Numbered from the stretch's first letter, positions 6,730 through 15,747 are shown. The stretch: 17,392 bases of DNA from Oscillospiraceae bacterium (GCA_029009035.1 JAQXJQ010000106.1:1-17392); one strand, 5' to 3'. Made by a program: numbers and translations. The notes: generated by a model from the letters alone, not told the origin.

Positions 6730-7830
6730 ATGGCTTTTTCGATGGATACTTCCGTGAAGAACGGTGATGTTTTAAAGGTGATCGGCGTGGGCGGCGGCGG
6801 CAACAATGTGGTCAACCGCATGGTGAGCTCCGGAATGAACGGCATTGAATTCATTGCCGTCAATACCGACAGCCAGTGCCTGAAGGCCTCCCAGGCCACC
6901 CAGAAGCTGCCCATCGGTGAGAAACTCACCGGCGGCAAGGGCGCCGGCGCCAACCCCGAGGTGGGCCGTGAGTCTGCCAAGGAGAGCAAGGAGCAGATCG
7001 CCGCTCTGCTGGAGGGAACCGACATGGTCTTCGTGACTGCCGGCATGGGCGGCGGCACCGGTACCGGCGCTGCTCCCGTGGTGGCTGAGATCGCCAAGGA
7101 AAAGGGCATCCTCACCGTGGGCGTGGTGACCAAGCCCTTCAGCTTTGAGGGCCGCCGACGTATGGACGCTGCCCTGAAGGGCATTGAGGAGCTGCGCTCC
7201 AAGGTGGACTCTCTCATCATCATCCCCAACGACCGTCTGCAGTATGCCAGCGATGAGAAGATCACCTTTGCCAACGCCTTCTCCATTGCCGATGATGTGC
7301 TGCGTCAGGCTGTGCAGTCCATCTCCGATCTGATCACCACCACCGGCCTCATCAATCTGGACTTTGCCGATGTCACCGCCGTCATGAAGGACGCCGGTCT
7401 GGCCCACATGGGTGTGGGCCGTGCCGCCGGTAAGAATAAGGCCGAGGAGGCCACCCGCATCGCCATCAACAGCCCCCTGCTGGAGACCTCCATCCAGGGC
7501 GCAAAGGGCATCATCGTCAACATCACCGGCCCCATGGATATCGGCCTGGAGGAAGTGGAAGTGGCCGCCAACATGGTCAAGGAGGTCGCCGATCCCGACG
7601 CCCTGTTCATGATGGGCGCCGCCTTCGATCCCGAACTGCAGGACGAGATCCGCGTCACCGTTATCGCCACCGGCTTCGGCGGCGTGGCCAATCCCAGCCC
7701 CAGCAAGGAGCCTGCCAAGACCGTCGCGCCTCCCGACCCCGGGACCCGCCCTGTGATGCCTCTCACGGAGGATGTGAAGGCGGATGATATGGCCTTTGAC
7801 GATATCCTGAACATTTTCAACAGAAAGTAA
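6730..7830 (+). CDS. ftsZ: Cell division GTPase FtsZ
   Basis: The tubulin homologue that polymerises into the Z-ring and directs septal wall synthesis. The start is set by the AGGAGGG site, giving 366 residues. GTP-binding motifs are intact: GVGGGGNNVVNRM (19-31), the tubulin signature GGGTGTG (107-113), and the T7 catalytic loop NLDFADV (209-215). The globular part ends near residue 318, and a linker of only about 35 residues, rich in Pro, Lys and Thr, leads to a C-terminal tail (DDMAFDDILNIFNRK, 352-366) that lacks the usual IPxFLR core. It has its own promoter and a strong terminator, so it forms a separate transcription unit from the dcw genes, although read-through from upstream is possible. 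Codon choice looks like that of a highly expressed gene. Confidence 0.99.
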   Translation: MAFSMDTSVKNGDVLKVIGVGGGGNNVVNRMVSSGMNGIEFIAVNTDSQCLKASQATQKLPIGEKLTGGKGAGANPEVGRESAKESKEQIAALLEGTDMVFVTAGMGGGTGTGAAPVVAEIAKEKGILTVGVVTKPFSFEGRRRMDAALKGIEELRSKVDSLIIIPNDRLQYASDEKITFANAFSIADDVLRQAVQSISDLITTTGLINLDFADVTAVMKDAGLAHMGVGRAAGKNKAEEATRIAINSPLLETSIQGAKGIIVNITGPMDIGLEEVEVAANMVKEVADPDALFMMGAAFDPELQDEIRVTVIATGFGGVANPSPSKEPAKTVAPPDPGTRPVMPLTEDVKADDMAFDDILNIFNRK

Positions 7831-7838
7831 GACAATGC

Positions 7839-7873
7839 AAATTGCCGCCGCTCTATGCGGCGGCAATTTTTTT
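7839..7873 (+). terminator. Strong intrinsic terminator after ftsZ
   Basis: AAATTGCCGCCGC (7839-7851) pairs perfectly over 13 bp with GCGGCGGCAATTT (7857-7869) around a TCTAT loop, and the T run continues to 7873. It begins eight bases after the ftsZ stop codon and ends directly before the gluQ ribosome binding site. Confidence 0.95.
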
Positions 7874-7874
7874 G

Positions 7875-7881
7875 AAAGGGG
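7875..7881 (+). promoter_or_regulatory. Ribosome binding site deciding the gluQ start
   Basis: AAAGGGG lies seven bases before ATG 7889. An in-frame ATG at 7835 falls just before the terminator stem and would translate the hairpin, so it is rejected. Confidence 0.8.
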
Positions 7882-7888
7882 TAGGCAC

Positions 7889-8815
7889 ATGACGGTGCGG
7901 GGAAGGTTTGCGCCCAGTCCCAGCGGGCGGATGCATCTGGGCAATTTGATGGCGGCGCTGCTGGCGTGGCTGGATGTGCGCAGTCAGAACGGCGTGATGG
8001 TGCTGCGCATCGAGGATCTGGACCCCGAGCGCTGCACCCGGGAAAAGGCGGCGCAGCTCGTCGAGGATCTGGAATGGCTGGGCCTGGACTGGGACGAAGG
8101 GGGACTGATCCCCTCCCATATGCAGTCCTGCCGGGGTGAGATCTATGCCGGAGCCTTTGAGCGGCTGACGCAGCTGGGGCTGACCTATCCCTGCTACTGC
8201 ACCCGGGCCGAGCGCCTGGCGGTGGGGGCGCCCCACCGGGAGGACGGCACGGTGGTCTACTCCGGGCGGTGCGCCGGGCTGAGCGCGGAACAGCGGCAGG
8301 CTTTTGAGCGGGCGGGCCGCAAACCGGCCTGGCGGGTGCGGGTGCCCGACGAGGATGTGACCGTCGAGGACGGGCACATGGGCGCGTTTTCCGAAAATCT
8401 CCGGCGGGACTGCGGCGATTTTATCATCCGCCGCTCTGACGGGGCGTGGGCCTATCAGCTGGCGGTGGTGGTGGACGACGCCCTCATGGGGATCAACCAT
8501 GTGGTGCGGGGGAGCGATCTGCTCTCCTCCTCGCCACGACAGGCGTGGCTCCACAGGGTGCTGGGCTATGAAGCGCCCCAATTCTATCACCTGCCCCTGC
8601 TCACCGACAGCACAGGGCGGCGCCTCTCCAAACGGGACGCCGACCTTGACCTGTCTGTGCTGCGTCAGCGCTATACCCCGGAGGAGCTGACCGGGCGTCT
8701 TGCCTTCAGCGCGGGATTGCTGGAGGAATATGCGCCCGTTTCTCCCCGGGAGCTGGTGAGCCGGTTTGACTGGCGCAAGGTCCCCACGGGGGACCTTGTG
8801 GTGAAGGAAGCCTGA
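7889..8815 (+). CDS. gluQ: Glutamyl-queuosine tRNA(Asp) synthetase
   Basis: A truncated paralogue of glutamyl-tRNA synthetase, 308 residues, without the anticodon-binding domain. Enzymes of this group activate glutamate without tRNA and attach it to the queuosine base at position 34 of tRNA-Asp. Class I motifs are RFAPSPSGRMHLGN (6-19, HIGH type) and LSKRD with K248 (KMSKS type). The GluQ zinc site is complete: C102, C104, Y124 and C128 (YPCYC ... YSGRC), in the same arrangement as in the E. coli enzyme YadB. A discriminating GluRS would be about 480 residues. The window shows no queuosine biosynthesis gene. It is followed after 56 bases by addB and may be cotranscribed with it. Confidence 0.93.
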   Translation: MTVRGRFAPSPSGRMHLGNLMAALLAWLDVRSQNGVMVLRIEDLDPERCTREKAAQLVEDLEWLGLDWDEGGLIPSHMQSCRGEIYAGAFERLTQLGLTYPCYCTRAERLAVGAPHREDGTVVYSGRCAGLSAEQRQAFERAGRKPAWRVRVPDEDVTVEDGHMGAFSENLRRDCGDFIIRRSDGAWAYQLAVVVDDALMGINHVVRGSDLLSSSPRQAWLHRVLGYEAPQFYHLPLLTDSTGRRLSKRDADLDLSVLRQRYTPEELTGRLAFSAGLLEEYAPVSPRELVSRFDWRKVPTGDLVVKEA

Positions 8816-8816
8816 G

Positions 8817-8836
8817 ATGTCCCGCAAATGGGACAT
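8817..8836. repeat. Short perfect inverted repeat between gluQ and addB
   Basis: ATGTCCC (8817-8823) and GGGACAT (8830-8836) form a perfect 7-bp inverted repeat around GCAAAT. No T run follows, so it is not an intrinsic terminator. It could be an operator or an mRNA hairpin about 35 bases before the addB start; I see no convincing promoter next to it. Confidence 0.5.
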
Positions 8837-8855
8837 ATGACATGATATAACAGGG

Positions 8856-8865
8856 AAAAGGAGGG
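8856..8865 (+). promoter_or_regulatory. Ribosome binding site deciding the addB start
   Basis: AAAAGGAGGG abuts ATG 8866 with no spacer, too close for initiation, while GTG 8872 lies at a normal distance of seven bases from AGGAGG. Confidence 0.75.
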
Positions 8866-8871
8866 ATGGCC

Positions 8872-11800
8872 GTGCTGAATATCGTGTATACCCGGGCCGG
8901 GCAGAACGGCATCCGCGCCATGCTGGAGCGCATGGGCAGGGAAGGGGACAAACACTGTGTTCTGCTGGTGCCCGACCAGTATTCCCATGAGTGTGAGCGC
9001 GCCATGTGCCGGGTGCTGGGGAACAGCGCCTCCGCCAGGTGCGAGGTGCTGTCCTTTACCCGGCTGAGCCGCCGGCTCAGCGACCTGTGCGGCGGCGGAG
9101 CGGCTCCGGTGCTGGACGCCGGCGGGCGGATGCTGCTGCTGTATGCCGCGCTGCGGCAGGTTTCCGACAGCCTGAAGTTCTACCGCACCCCCTCCCGAAA
9201 GCCTGCGTTTCTGAACAGCCTGCTGGCCACTCTGGACGAGTGCTGCAGCTACGGCGTGGAGCCGGGACGGCTGGTGGAGCTGGGGGCGGAGCAGGGAGAC
9301 CAGCAGGGACAGAAGTGGCATGATATCGGCCTCATTCTCCAGACCTACCTGGGCCTGTGCGAGGCCACCGCCGCCGACCCCCGGCAGATGCCCGATCGCC
9401 TGCTGGAACAGCTGAAACGGAGCACGTGGGGCAGGGAGCGGGGAGTGTTTGTCTGCGCCTTTACGGACTTCACCCCCCAGCAGGAGGATATCCTTGCGGA
9501 GCTGGCCGCCCAGGGGACGGTGACGCTGGCGCTGGTGTGCGATGATGACGACCGGAACGGCGACGCGTTTGAGCTTACCCTGCGCACCGCCCGCCGGCTC
9601 AAGCGCCGGGGGAAGGAGCGGGGCTTTGGCGTCTGCGAGGAGCGCTTGGAGGGGTATGAGAAGGCCGAGGGCTCCCTCCGCTTCATGGAGCGCAGCCTGT
9701 TTGGCCCGCTGCCTCAGCCCTGGAAGGGCGAGTGCGCCGTCAAGCGGGTGAAATGTGCCGATATACGGGGCGAAACGGAGTTTGCGGCGGCGGAGATCCT
9801 GCGTCTGGTGCGGCAGGAAGGATACCGCTGGCGGGACATTGCCCTGTGCACCTCCGGCCTCAGCCGTTATGAGGCGGTGATCAAGGCCACCTTCCGCCGC
9901 TATGGGATCCCCGTCTACGAAAGCGCCATGAATGATGTGCTGCGCAAGCCGGTTCTGGCGCTGGTGACCTCCGCGCTCTCGGCGGTGGCCCAGGATTACC
10001 CCTATGAGGAGCTGTTCCGCTATCTCAAGACCGATCTGGTGGGTGTGAGCCGGGACGACCGGGACAGGCTGGAAAACTATGTGCTCACCTGGAACATCCG
10101 CGGGGGCACGTGGTACCGGGAGCGGGACTGGGATATGCACCCCGAGGGCTACGGGAAGACCTTTGACGACGCCCAGCGCGCACAGGTGGCGGAGCTGGAC
10201 AGCCTGCGGCGGCGGATCATTGCGCCGCTGGAGCGGCTGCGCCGAAACCCGGATCACACCGGGCGGGGCAGAGCGCTGGCCGTCTATGACTTTTTGCAGG
10301 AGATCGCGCTGGAGGAGAGCCTCCGGCAGCGTGTGGCGGTCCTGGAGGGCAGGGGGCAGCTCAACGAGGCGGAGCAGTACCGGCAGCTCTGGGACATCGT
10401 GGTCAACGCCCTGGAGCAGTGCGCCCTCTATCTGGAGGACACCCGCCTGGAGGCGGAGGAATTCTCCCGGCTGTTTGCGCTGGTGCTGTCCCAGTACGAT
10501 GTGGGCGCCATCCCCGTGTCCCTGGACCGGGTGACGGTGAGCGAGGCCCACCGCATGGCCTACAAGGAGGTAAAGGTGCTGTTCTTTCTGGGCACGGATC
10601 ACAGCGCCATCCCCAACTGCGAGCCTGACCCCAGCCTGTTTTCCGACCGGGACAGGGACCGGCTGGCTCAGTTTGAGATCGAACTGTCCCCCAAGCAGGA
10701 GGTGAAGCTGCGCCAGGAGATGACCATGGCCTACGAGACCTGCGCCATCCCCACCCAAAGGCTCTATCTCAGCTACGCTGCCCTGGGGGCGGACGGGCAG
10801 GAGCGGGAGCCGTGCTTCCTCTGGGAACGCCTGGAGCAGCTTTTCCCCGAGGAGGGAGTCGTCCTTCCCGGCGAGTGCCGCCTGGCCGCTCCCGGGCCGG
10901 CCATGGAGCTGGCGGAGCGGAGCGCAGAGGTGAAACAGGCGCTGCGTTCCCTTCCCGGGTATGATGAGCGGCTGGACCGGCTGGACCGCGCGGCGCACTG
11001 GCGGCGGGGCGGCCTGTCCCCGGAGGGGGTGAAGGCCCTGTTCGGGACCTCTGTGGGGATGTCGGCCACCAGACTGGACCTCTTCAACTCCTGCCATTTC
11101 GGATACTTTATGGAGTACGGCATGAAGGCCAAACCCCGGGAGAGCGCCAAATTCCGCCCCACGGAGTACGGTACCTTTGTCCACGCGGTGCTGGAGACGG
11201 TGCTGGGCCGGGCGAAGGACCACGGAGGGGTGGCGGCGTTGGCGGAGAACGGGGAATTGCGCCGCACCCTTGCCCTTCACGCGGCAGAGGAATACGAGCG
11301 GGAGGCCCTCTCCGGCCTTGAAGGGGAGAGCGCCCGGTTCTGTTACCTCTTTGAGCGGATGAAGGCCTCCGCTGTGGCGGTGGCGGACAGCGTCATCGAG
11401 GAGCTGGCGGCATCGGACTTTGAGCCGGTGCGTTTTGAGCTGGGCTTCGGCCGGGGACAGACGCTACCCCCCGTCGAGGTGGAAAACGGCGTGAAGCTGA
11501 GCCTGTCCGGCTTCGTGGACCGGGTGGATGAATGGCTGCACGAGGGCAAACGGTACCTTCGTGTGGTGGACTATAAGACGGGCAAAAAGAGCTTCGACTT
11601 CTCCGATGTGGAGGACGGGCGTGGGCTGCAGATGCTGCTCTATCTCTTTGCCCTGCAGCGAAGCAGCAAGCAGGAGCTGGGCGGGGAGGAGATCGTCCCC
11701 GCGGGCGTTCTGTATGTGCCCGCCCGCAACCCGTTGGTGGACGGCGGGCGGGACATGACGCCGGAAGAGGTCAGCCGGGCCCAGCAGTCCATGCTGCGCC

Positions 11801-12189
11801 GGCGTGGTCTGGTGCTGGCGGAGCCGGAGGTGCTCCACGCCATGGAGCACGCCGAAGAGGATTACCGCTTCCTGCCGGTGGGCTCCGGCAGAGGCAAAAA
11901 CGACTATGGGGTGACACGGCAGCAGATGGAGCAGCTGGACGGCTATATCACCGGCGCGCTGGAGCGGGCGGCGGGGCAGATGGCCCGGGGCAATGTGGAC
12001 GCCGACCCCTACTGGCACAACGATGAGCAGAATGCCTGCCGCTGGTGCAAGTTCCGCTCCGCCTGTCACTTTGAGGAGTGCTGCGGCGACCGGGTGCGCC
12101 TGCGCAAAGCGGTGAGCAGCGGCGAGTTCTGGCAGAAGATCGGGGGAAAGGAGGGGCAGGAGCATGGCGGAGATCAAACTGACCGGTGA
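8872..12189 (+). CDS. addB: ATP-dependent helicase/nuclease subunit B (AddB/RexB)
   Basis: The second subunit of the AddAB (RexAB) complex, which resects double-strand breaks and recognises Chi-like sites for RecA loading. From the GTG start it has 1105 residues (ATG 8866 would add two). The N-terminus follows AddB closely (LLVPDQYSHECERAM near residue 30), but where B. subtilis AddB has the Walker A GRSGSGKT this protein reads TRAGQNGI (7-14), so ATP binding is lost. The C-terminal nuclease is intact (GFVDRVDEW, then VVDYKTGKK with D900 and K902, then QMLLYLFAL). Four cysteines fit the iron-sulphur clasp: C741, and C1056-x2-C1059-x5-C1065. It overlaps addA by 26 bases, so the subunits are translationally coupled. 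Confidence 0.95.
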   Translation: MLNIVYTRAGQNGIRAMLERMGREGDKHCVLLVPDQYSHECERAMCRVLGNSASARCEVLSFTRLSRRLSDLCGGGAAPVLDAGGRMLLLYAALRQVSDSLKFYRTPSRKPAFLNSLLATLDECCSYGVEPGRLVELGAEQGDQQGQKWHDIGLILQTYLGLCEATAADPRQMPDRLLEQLKRSTWGRERGVFVCAFTDFTPQQEDILAELAAQGTVTLALVCDDDDRNGDAFELTLRTARRLKRRGKERGFGVCEERLEGYEKAEGSLRFMERSLFGPLPQPWKGECAVKRVKCADIRGETEFAAAEILRLVRQEGYRWRDIALCTSGLSRYEAVIKATFRRYGIPVYESAMNDVLRKPVLALVTSALSAVAQDYPYEELFRYLKTDLVGVSRDDRDRLENYVLTWNIRGGTWYRERDWDMHPEGYGKTFDDAQRAQVAELDSLRRRIIAPLERLRRNPDHTGRGRALAVYDFLQEIALEESLRQRVAVLEGRGQLNEAEQYRQLWDIVVNALEQCALYLEDTRLEAEEFSRLFALVLSQYDVGAIPVSLDRVTVSEAHRMAYKEVKVLFFLGTDHSAIPNCEPDPSLFSDRDRDRLAQFEIELSPKQEVKLRQEMTMAYETCAIPTQRLYLSYAALGADGQEREPCFLWERLEQLFPEEGVVLPGECRLAAPGPAMELAERSAEVKQALRSLPGYDERLDRLDRAAHWRRGGLSPEGVKALFGTSVGMSATRLDLFNSCHFGYFMEYGMKAKPRESAKFRPTEYGTFVHAVLETVLGRAKDHGGVAALAENGELRRTLALHAAEEYEREALSGLEGESARFCYLFERMKASAVAVADSVIEELAASDFEPVRFELGFGRGQTLPPVEVENGVKLSLSGFVDRVDEWLHEGKRYLRVVDYKTGKKSFDFSDVEDGRGLQMLLYLFALQRSSKQELGGEEIVPAGVLYVPARNPLVDGGRDMTPEEVSRAQQSMLRRRGLVLAEPEVLHAMEHAEEDYRFLPVGSGRGKNDYGVTRQQMEQLDGYITGALERAAGQMARGNVDADPYWHNDEQNACRWCKFRSACHFEECCGDRVRLRKAVSSGEFWQKIGGKEGQEHGGDQTDR

Positions 12190-15100
12190 ACAGCGCTCTG
12201 CGGTGGATGACCGCGGCGGGGATCTGCTGGTCTCCGCTGCCGCCGGCTCCGGCAAGACCCGCGTTCTGGTGGAGCGGCTCATGGCCTATGTGGAGCAGGG
12301 GGAGGACATTGACCGGTTCCTGGTCATCACCTTTACCAATGCCGCGGCGGCGGAGCTGCGGATGCGTATTGCCGGCGCCATCCACCGCAGATTGGGGCAG
12401 GACCCGGGCAATCGCCACCTGCGGCGCAACGCGTCCCTCATCTATAAGGCCCCCATCTGCACCATTGACGCTTTCTGCATCGATTTTTTGCGCCAGTGGG
12501 GGCATCTGGAGGGGCTTGACCCAGACTTCCGCCTGTGCGATCAGGCGGAGGGGGAGGAGCTGCGGCGGCAGGCGCTGGAGGAAGTGCTGGAGCGGCGTTA
12601 TGCCGGCGCCGCCAACGATCCCGGCTTTGAACAGCTGGTGGATGCGCTGGCGGGGGAGCGGGACGACCGCACATTGGAGAGCGTGATCCTGAGCCTCCAT
12701 GACCGGGTGCAGGCCCAGACCGATCCCCGCCGGTGGCTTCTCTCCTGCCGGGAGAATTACGACCTGCCGGAGGGAACAAAGGCGGAGGACACCCCCTGGG
12801 GCAGACTGCTCATGGAGGACGGCAGGGAGCTGGCCCGATACTGGCTGGAGGAGCTGGAAGAACTTCATGAACTGACCATGGAGGACGAGCTGCTGTCCAA
12901 AAATTACGCCCCCTCCCTGGAGGGGACGCTGGACTGGCTGGGCAGCCTTGTTCTTGCGCTGAATGACAGCTGGGACAGCGCGGCGGCCTGCTTCCCCGCC
13001 CAATTCCCCGCCCTTGGCAGAAAGCGGGGGGAGTGTGACGAGGCGCTGAAGGAGCGGGTCGCAGAGGCCCGCAAGCGCTGCAAAAAACAGCTGGACAAGC
13101 TGGGTGAGAGCTTTGGCATCTCCTCGGAGCAGGCGATGGAGGATGTGCGGGCGGTGGCGCCGGCCATCTGCACGCTGCTGGAGGTCACGGAGGAGTTTGA
13201 CCGGGCCTTTGAAAAACGCAAGCGCCGGGGACGGCTGGTGGACTTCGCGGACTGCGAGCACATCACCGCCCGCCTGCTCACCGATGAGCAGGGCCGTCCC
13301 ACCCGGCTGGCGCTGGAGCTGCAGGAGAGCTTTACCGAGATCATGGTGGACGAGTATCAGGATACCAACGCGGTGCAGAACGCCATCTTCGGCGCGCTGT
13401 CCAACGGGCGGAACCTCTTCATGGTGGGCGATGTGAAGCAGTCCATCTACCGCTTCCGCCTGGCCGACCCTACCCGGTTTTTGGAGAAGTATGAAACCTT
13501 TGCCCCCGGCGAGGAGGCCGCGGAGGGGGAGGCGCGGAAGCTGCTGCTGTCCAGCAATTTCCGCTCCCGCCCCGAGGTGCTGGACGCGGTCAACTTTATC
13601 TTCCGAAATGTGATGACCAAGCAGGCCGGCGAGCTGGACTATACCGAAGCCGAGGCGCTGAAGGCGGGACGGGAGGACCTCCCGCCCGACGGGCGCTACC
13701 GGGTGGAGCTGGACTGCGTGGACCTCAGTGCCTTTGGGGACGAGGAGGAAAAGGCGGACAAGGATGAGGCTGAGGCGGCTGCGGTGGCCCAACGCATTCG
13801 CGAGGTGCTGGACAGCGGCCTGATGGTCGGAGACCACCCTGTCACACCCCGGGATATCGTGATCCTGCTCCGCTCTCCCGGCCCTGTGCTGCGCCATTAC
13901 GCCTATGCGCTGGACTGCGTGGGCGTCCCATGGAGCGCCGACGGCGGATATGAGTTTTTCGGCACCACAGAGGTGTCTGTGGCCATCGCCATGCTGCAGA
14001 TCGTGGACAATCCCCGGCAGGACGTGCCGCTTTTGGCGGTGCTGCGCTCTCCGCTCTTTGGGTTTGACCCGGACCGGCTGGCGCATCTGAGAAGCGGCAG
14101 CGACGGCAGTGTCTATGACTGCATGGTATGCGCCGCGGAGCGGGGAGAGGAGGACTGCAAGGCCTTTCTGGAGCTGCTGGAGGAGCTTCGGGACCTGGCG
14201 GCGGAGGAGGGCAGCCACACCCTGCTCTGGCACATCTATGAGCGCACGGATATGCCGGCGGTGTTCTTCGCCATGCCGGAGGGAGCCAGGCGCAGAGCCA
14301 ACCTCATGGCGCTGCACGATGAGGCCTGCCGGTTTGAAAGCGGCGGTCACCGTGGCGCCATGGCCTTCCTTGCCCATCTGAGCCGCATGGCGGAAAACGG
14401 GCTCACCGTGCCGGTGAAGGAGGGCGGCAGCGAAAACTGCGTGCGCATCATGTCCATCCACCGCTCCAAGGGTCTGGAATTCCCCGTGGTGTTTCTGTGC
14501 GGCCTGGAGCGGCAGTTCAACATGGAGGATACCCGCAGCGCCATCCTGTTCCACCCGGAGCTGGGACTGGGCTTCAAACGGGTGGACCGCAGCCGGATGC
14601 TGCGCTACACCACCGTCACCCGGGAGGCCGTGGCCCTGCGGCTGAAGCGGGAAATGCGCTCGGAGGAGATGCGCCTGCTGTATGTGGCCATGACCCGGGC
14701 GGAGCATAAGCTCTTCCTCTTTGCGGCGGTCAACGGACGGCAGATCTCCCTGAAGGCCATGGCCCAACGGGCCCAGTGCCCGCCGCCCCCCTACCTCATG
14801 GCCAATGCCGGGTCCATGGCGGAGTGGGTGCTCTCTGCCGCCCTGTGCCGGGGGGACAGTACCGCCCTGTGGCGTGATCTGGATGTTCCCAGACCGGAGA
14901 ATGCCTGCGGTCTCTACCCCTGGGACATTCGCCTGGTGGGCCGGGAAGACCCGGCGGAGGAACTGAGCGTGGGCGGCGGGGCGGAGAACGGACCGGAGGA
15001 AGCGCTGAGCCTGCCGGAAGACCTGCGGGAGCGGTTCGGGTGGACTTATCCCAACCCGGCGGCTGTGAACATCCCCTCCAAGCTCACCGCCACCCAGCTC

Positions 15101-15724
15101 AAGGGCCGGGAAAAGGACCGGGAGGCGGCGGAGGAGGGCGTACCTTCCCGGCCGGAGACGGCCCGGGCCGGCCTGCGCACCGCCTGCTTCGGCGTAGTGC
15201 GGCCCCTCACCCCCGCTCAGAAGGGCACGGCGCTGCATATGGTGATGGAGTACCTCCGCTATGACCGTACCGGGAGCCGGGAGGAGATCGCCGGTGAGAT
15301 CGCCCGCCTGGTGGCAGAGCGGTATATCACCCCGCAGCAGGGGGAGTGCGTGGACCCCGAGGTGATCCTGCATTTCTTCCGTTCCGAGACCGGACAGCGG
15401 CTGCGCTCGGCCCGGCGTGTGGAGCGGGAGTTCAAATTCAGCCTGCTGGTGAGCGCGGCGCAGTACTACCCCGAGGCCGGGGGACTGGAGGACGAGGTGC
15501 TGCTTCAGGGCGTGGTGGACTGCTGGTTTGAGGATGAGAAGGGCGCGGTCACCGTGCTGGACTTCAAAACCGACCGGGTCAGCGAGGATACCGTGGCCGC
15601 CAGAGCGGAGGAATACCGCGGCCAGCTGGAGGCCTATACCCGCGCGTTGGGGGAAGTTTTGGGCAAAAAGGTGGAGAAAAAGCTCCTCTGGTTCTTCTCT
15701 GTGGGCGATGCTGTAGAAATTTAA
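12164..15724 (+). CDS. addA: ATP-dependent helicase/nuclease subunit A (AddA)
   Basis: The helicase-nuclease subunit of AddAB, 1186 residues, close to the usual length. UvrD/Rep-type (SF1A) helicase motifs are complete: SAAAGSGKT (24-32, K31), ITFTNAAAAELR, DEYQD (396-400), VGDVKQSIYRFR (421-432), SNFRSRPEV, SIHRSKGLEFPVVFL, and VAMTRAEHK with R845. The C-terminal RecB-type nuclease has GTALHMVMEY, GVVDCWFED, LDFKTDRV (D1133, K1135) and YRGQLEAYTRAL. Both enzymatic activities should be present, in contrast to AddB, which keeps only the nuclease. An AAAGGAGGGG site at 12147-12156 inside the end of addB gives the start at ATG 12164. No convincing terminator follows before the rpmE promoter. Confidence 0.98.
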   Translation: MAEIKLTGEQRSAVDDRGGDLLVSAAAGSGKTRVLVERLMAYVEQGEDIDRFLVITFTNAAAAELRMRIAGAIHRRLGQDPGNRHLRRNASLIYKAPICTIDAFCIDFLRQWGHLEGLDPDFRLCDQAEGEELRRQALEEVLERRYAGAANDPGFEQLVDALAGERDDRTLESVILSLHDRVQAQTDPRRWLLSCRENYDLPEGTKAEDTPWGRLLMEDGRELARYWLEELEELHELTMEDELLSKNYAPSLEGTLDWLGSLVLALNDSWDSAAACFPAQFPALGRKRGECDEALKERVAEARKRCKKQLDKLGESFGISSEQAMEDVRAVAPAICTLLEVTEEFDRAFEKRKRRGRLVDFADCEHITARLLTDEQGRPTRLALELQESFTEIMVDEYQDTNAVQNAIFGALSNGRNLFMVGDVKQSIYRFRLADPTRFLEKYETFAPGEEAAEGEARKLLLSSNFRSRPEVLDAVNFIFRNVMTKQAGELDYTEAEALKAGREDLPPDGRYRVELDCVDLSAFGDEEEKADKDEAEAAAVAQRIREVLDSGLMVGDHPVTPRDIVILLRSPGPVLRHYAYALDCVGVPWSADGGYEFFGTTEVSVAIAMLQIVDNPRQDVPLLAVLRSPLFGFDPDRLAHLRSGSDGSVYDCMVCAAERGEEDCKAFLELLEELRDLAAEEGSHTLLWHIYERTDMPAVFFAMPEGARRRANLMALHDEACRFESGGHRGAMAFLAHLSRMAENGLTVPVKEGGSENCVRIMSIHRSKGLEFPVVFLCGLERQFNMEDTRSAILFHPELGLGFKRVDRSRMLRYTTVTREAVALRLKREMRSEEMRLLYVAMTRAEHKLFLFAAVNGRQISLKAMAQRAQCPPPPYLMANAGSMAEWVLSAALCRGDSTALWRDLDVPRPENACGLYPWDIRLVGREDPAEELSVGGGAENGPEEALSLPEDLRERFGWTYPNPAAVNIPSKLTATQLKGREKDREAAEEGVPSRPETARAGLRTACFGVVRPLTPAQKGTALHMVMEYLRYDRTGSREEIAGEIARLVAERYITPQQGECVDPEVILHFFRSETGQRLRSARRVEREFKFSLLVSAAQYYPEAGGLEDEVLLQGVVDCWFEDEKGAVTVLDFKTDRVSEDTVAARAEEYRGQLEAYTRALGEVLGKKVEKKLLWFFSVGDAVEI

Positions 15725-15747
15725 CAACTTTTTGAAAAAAGTAGTTG
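15725..15747. repeat. AT-rich imperfect palindrome overlapping the rpmE -35 region
   Basis: CAACT (15725-15729) and AGTTG (15743-15747) flank facing T and A runs. The first bases of the -35 box fall within the right arm. It could be an UP-element-like tract, a repressor site, or a weak end of the addA transcript; nothing here decides between these. Confidence 0.35.

Noticed and set aside
8830..8843. A LexA/DinR-like box (GGGACATATGACAT) before addB.
   Set aside because: Only the central ACATATG matches; the right half lacks GTTC, so it does not meet the CGAAC-N4-GTTCG consensus.
8671..11280. An 869-codon minus-strand open frame opposite addB.
   Set aside because: Same cause as above: composition-driven, no motifs, no ribosome binding site of note, and a clear + strand gene.
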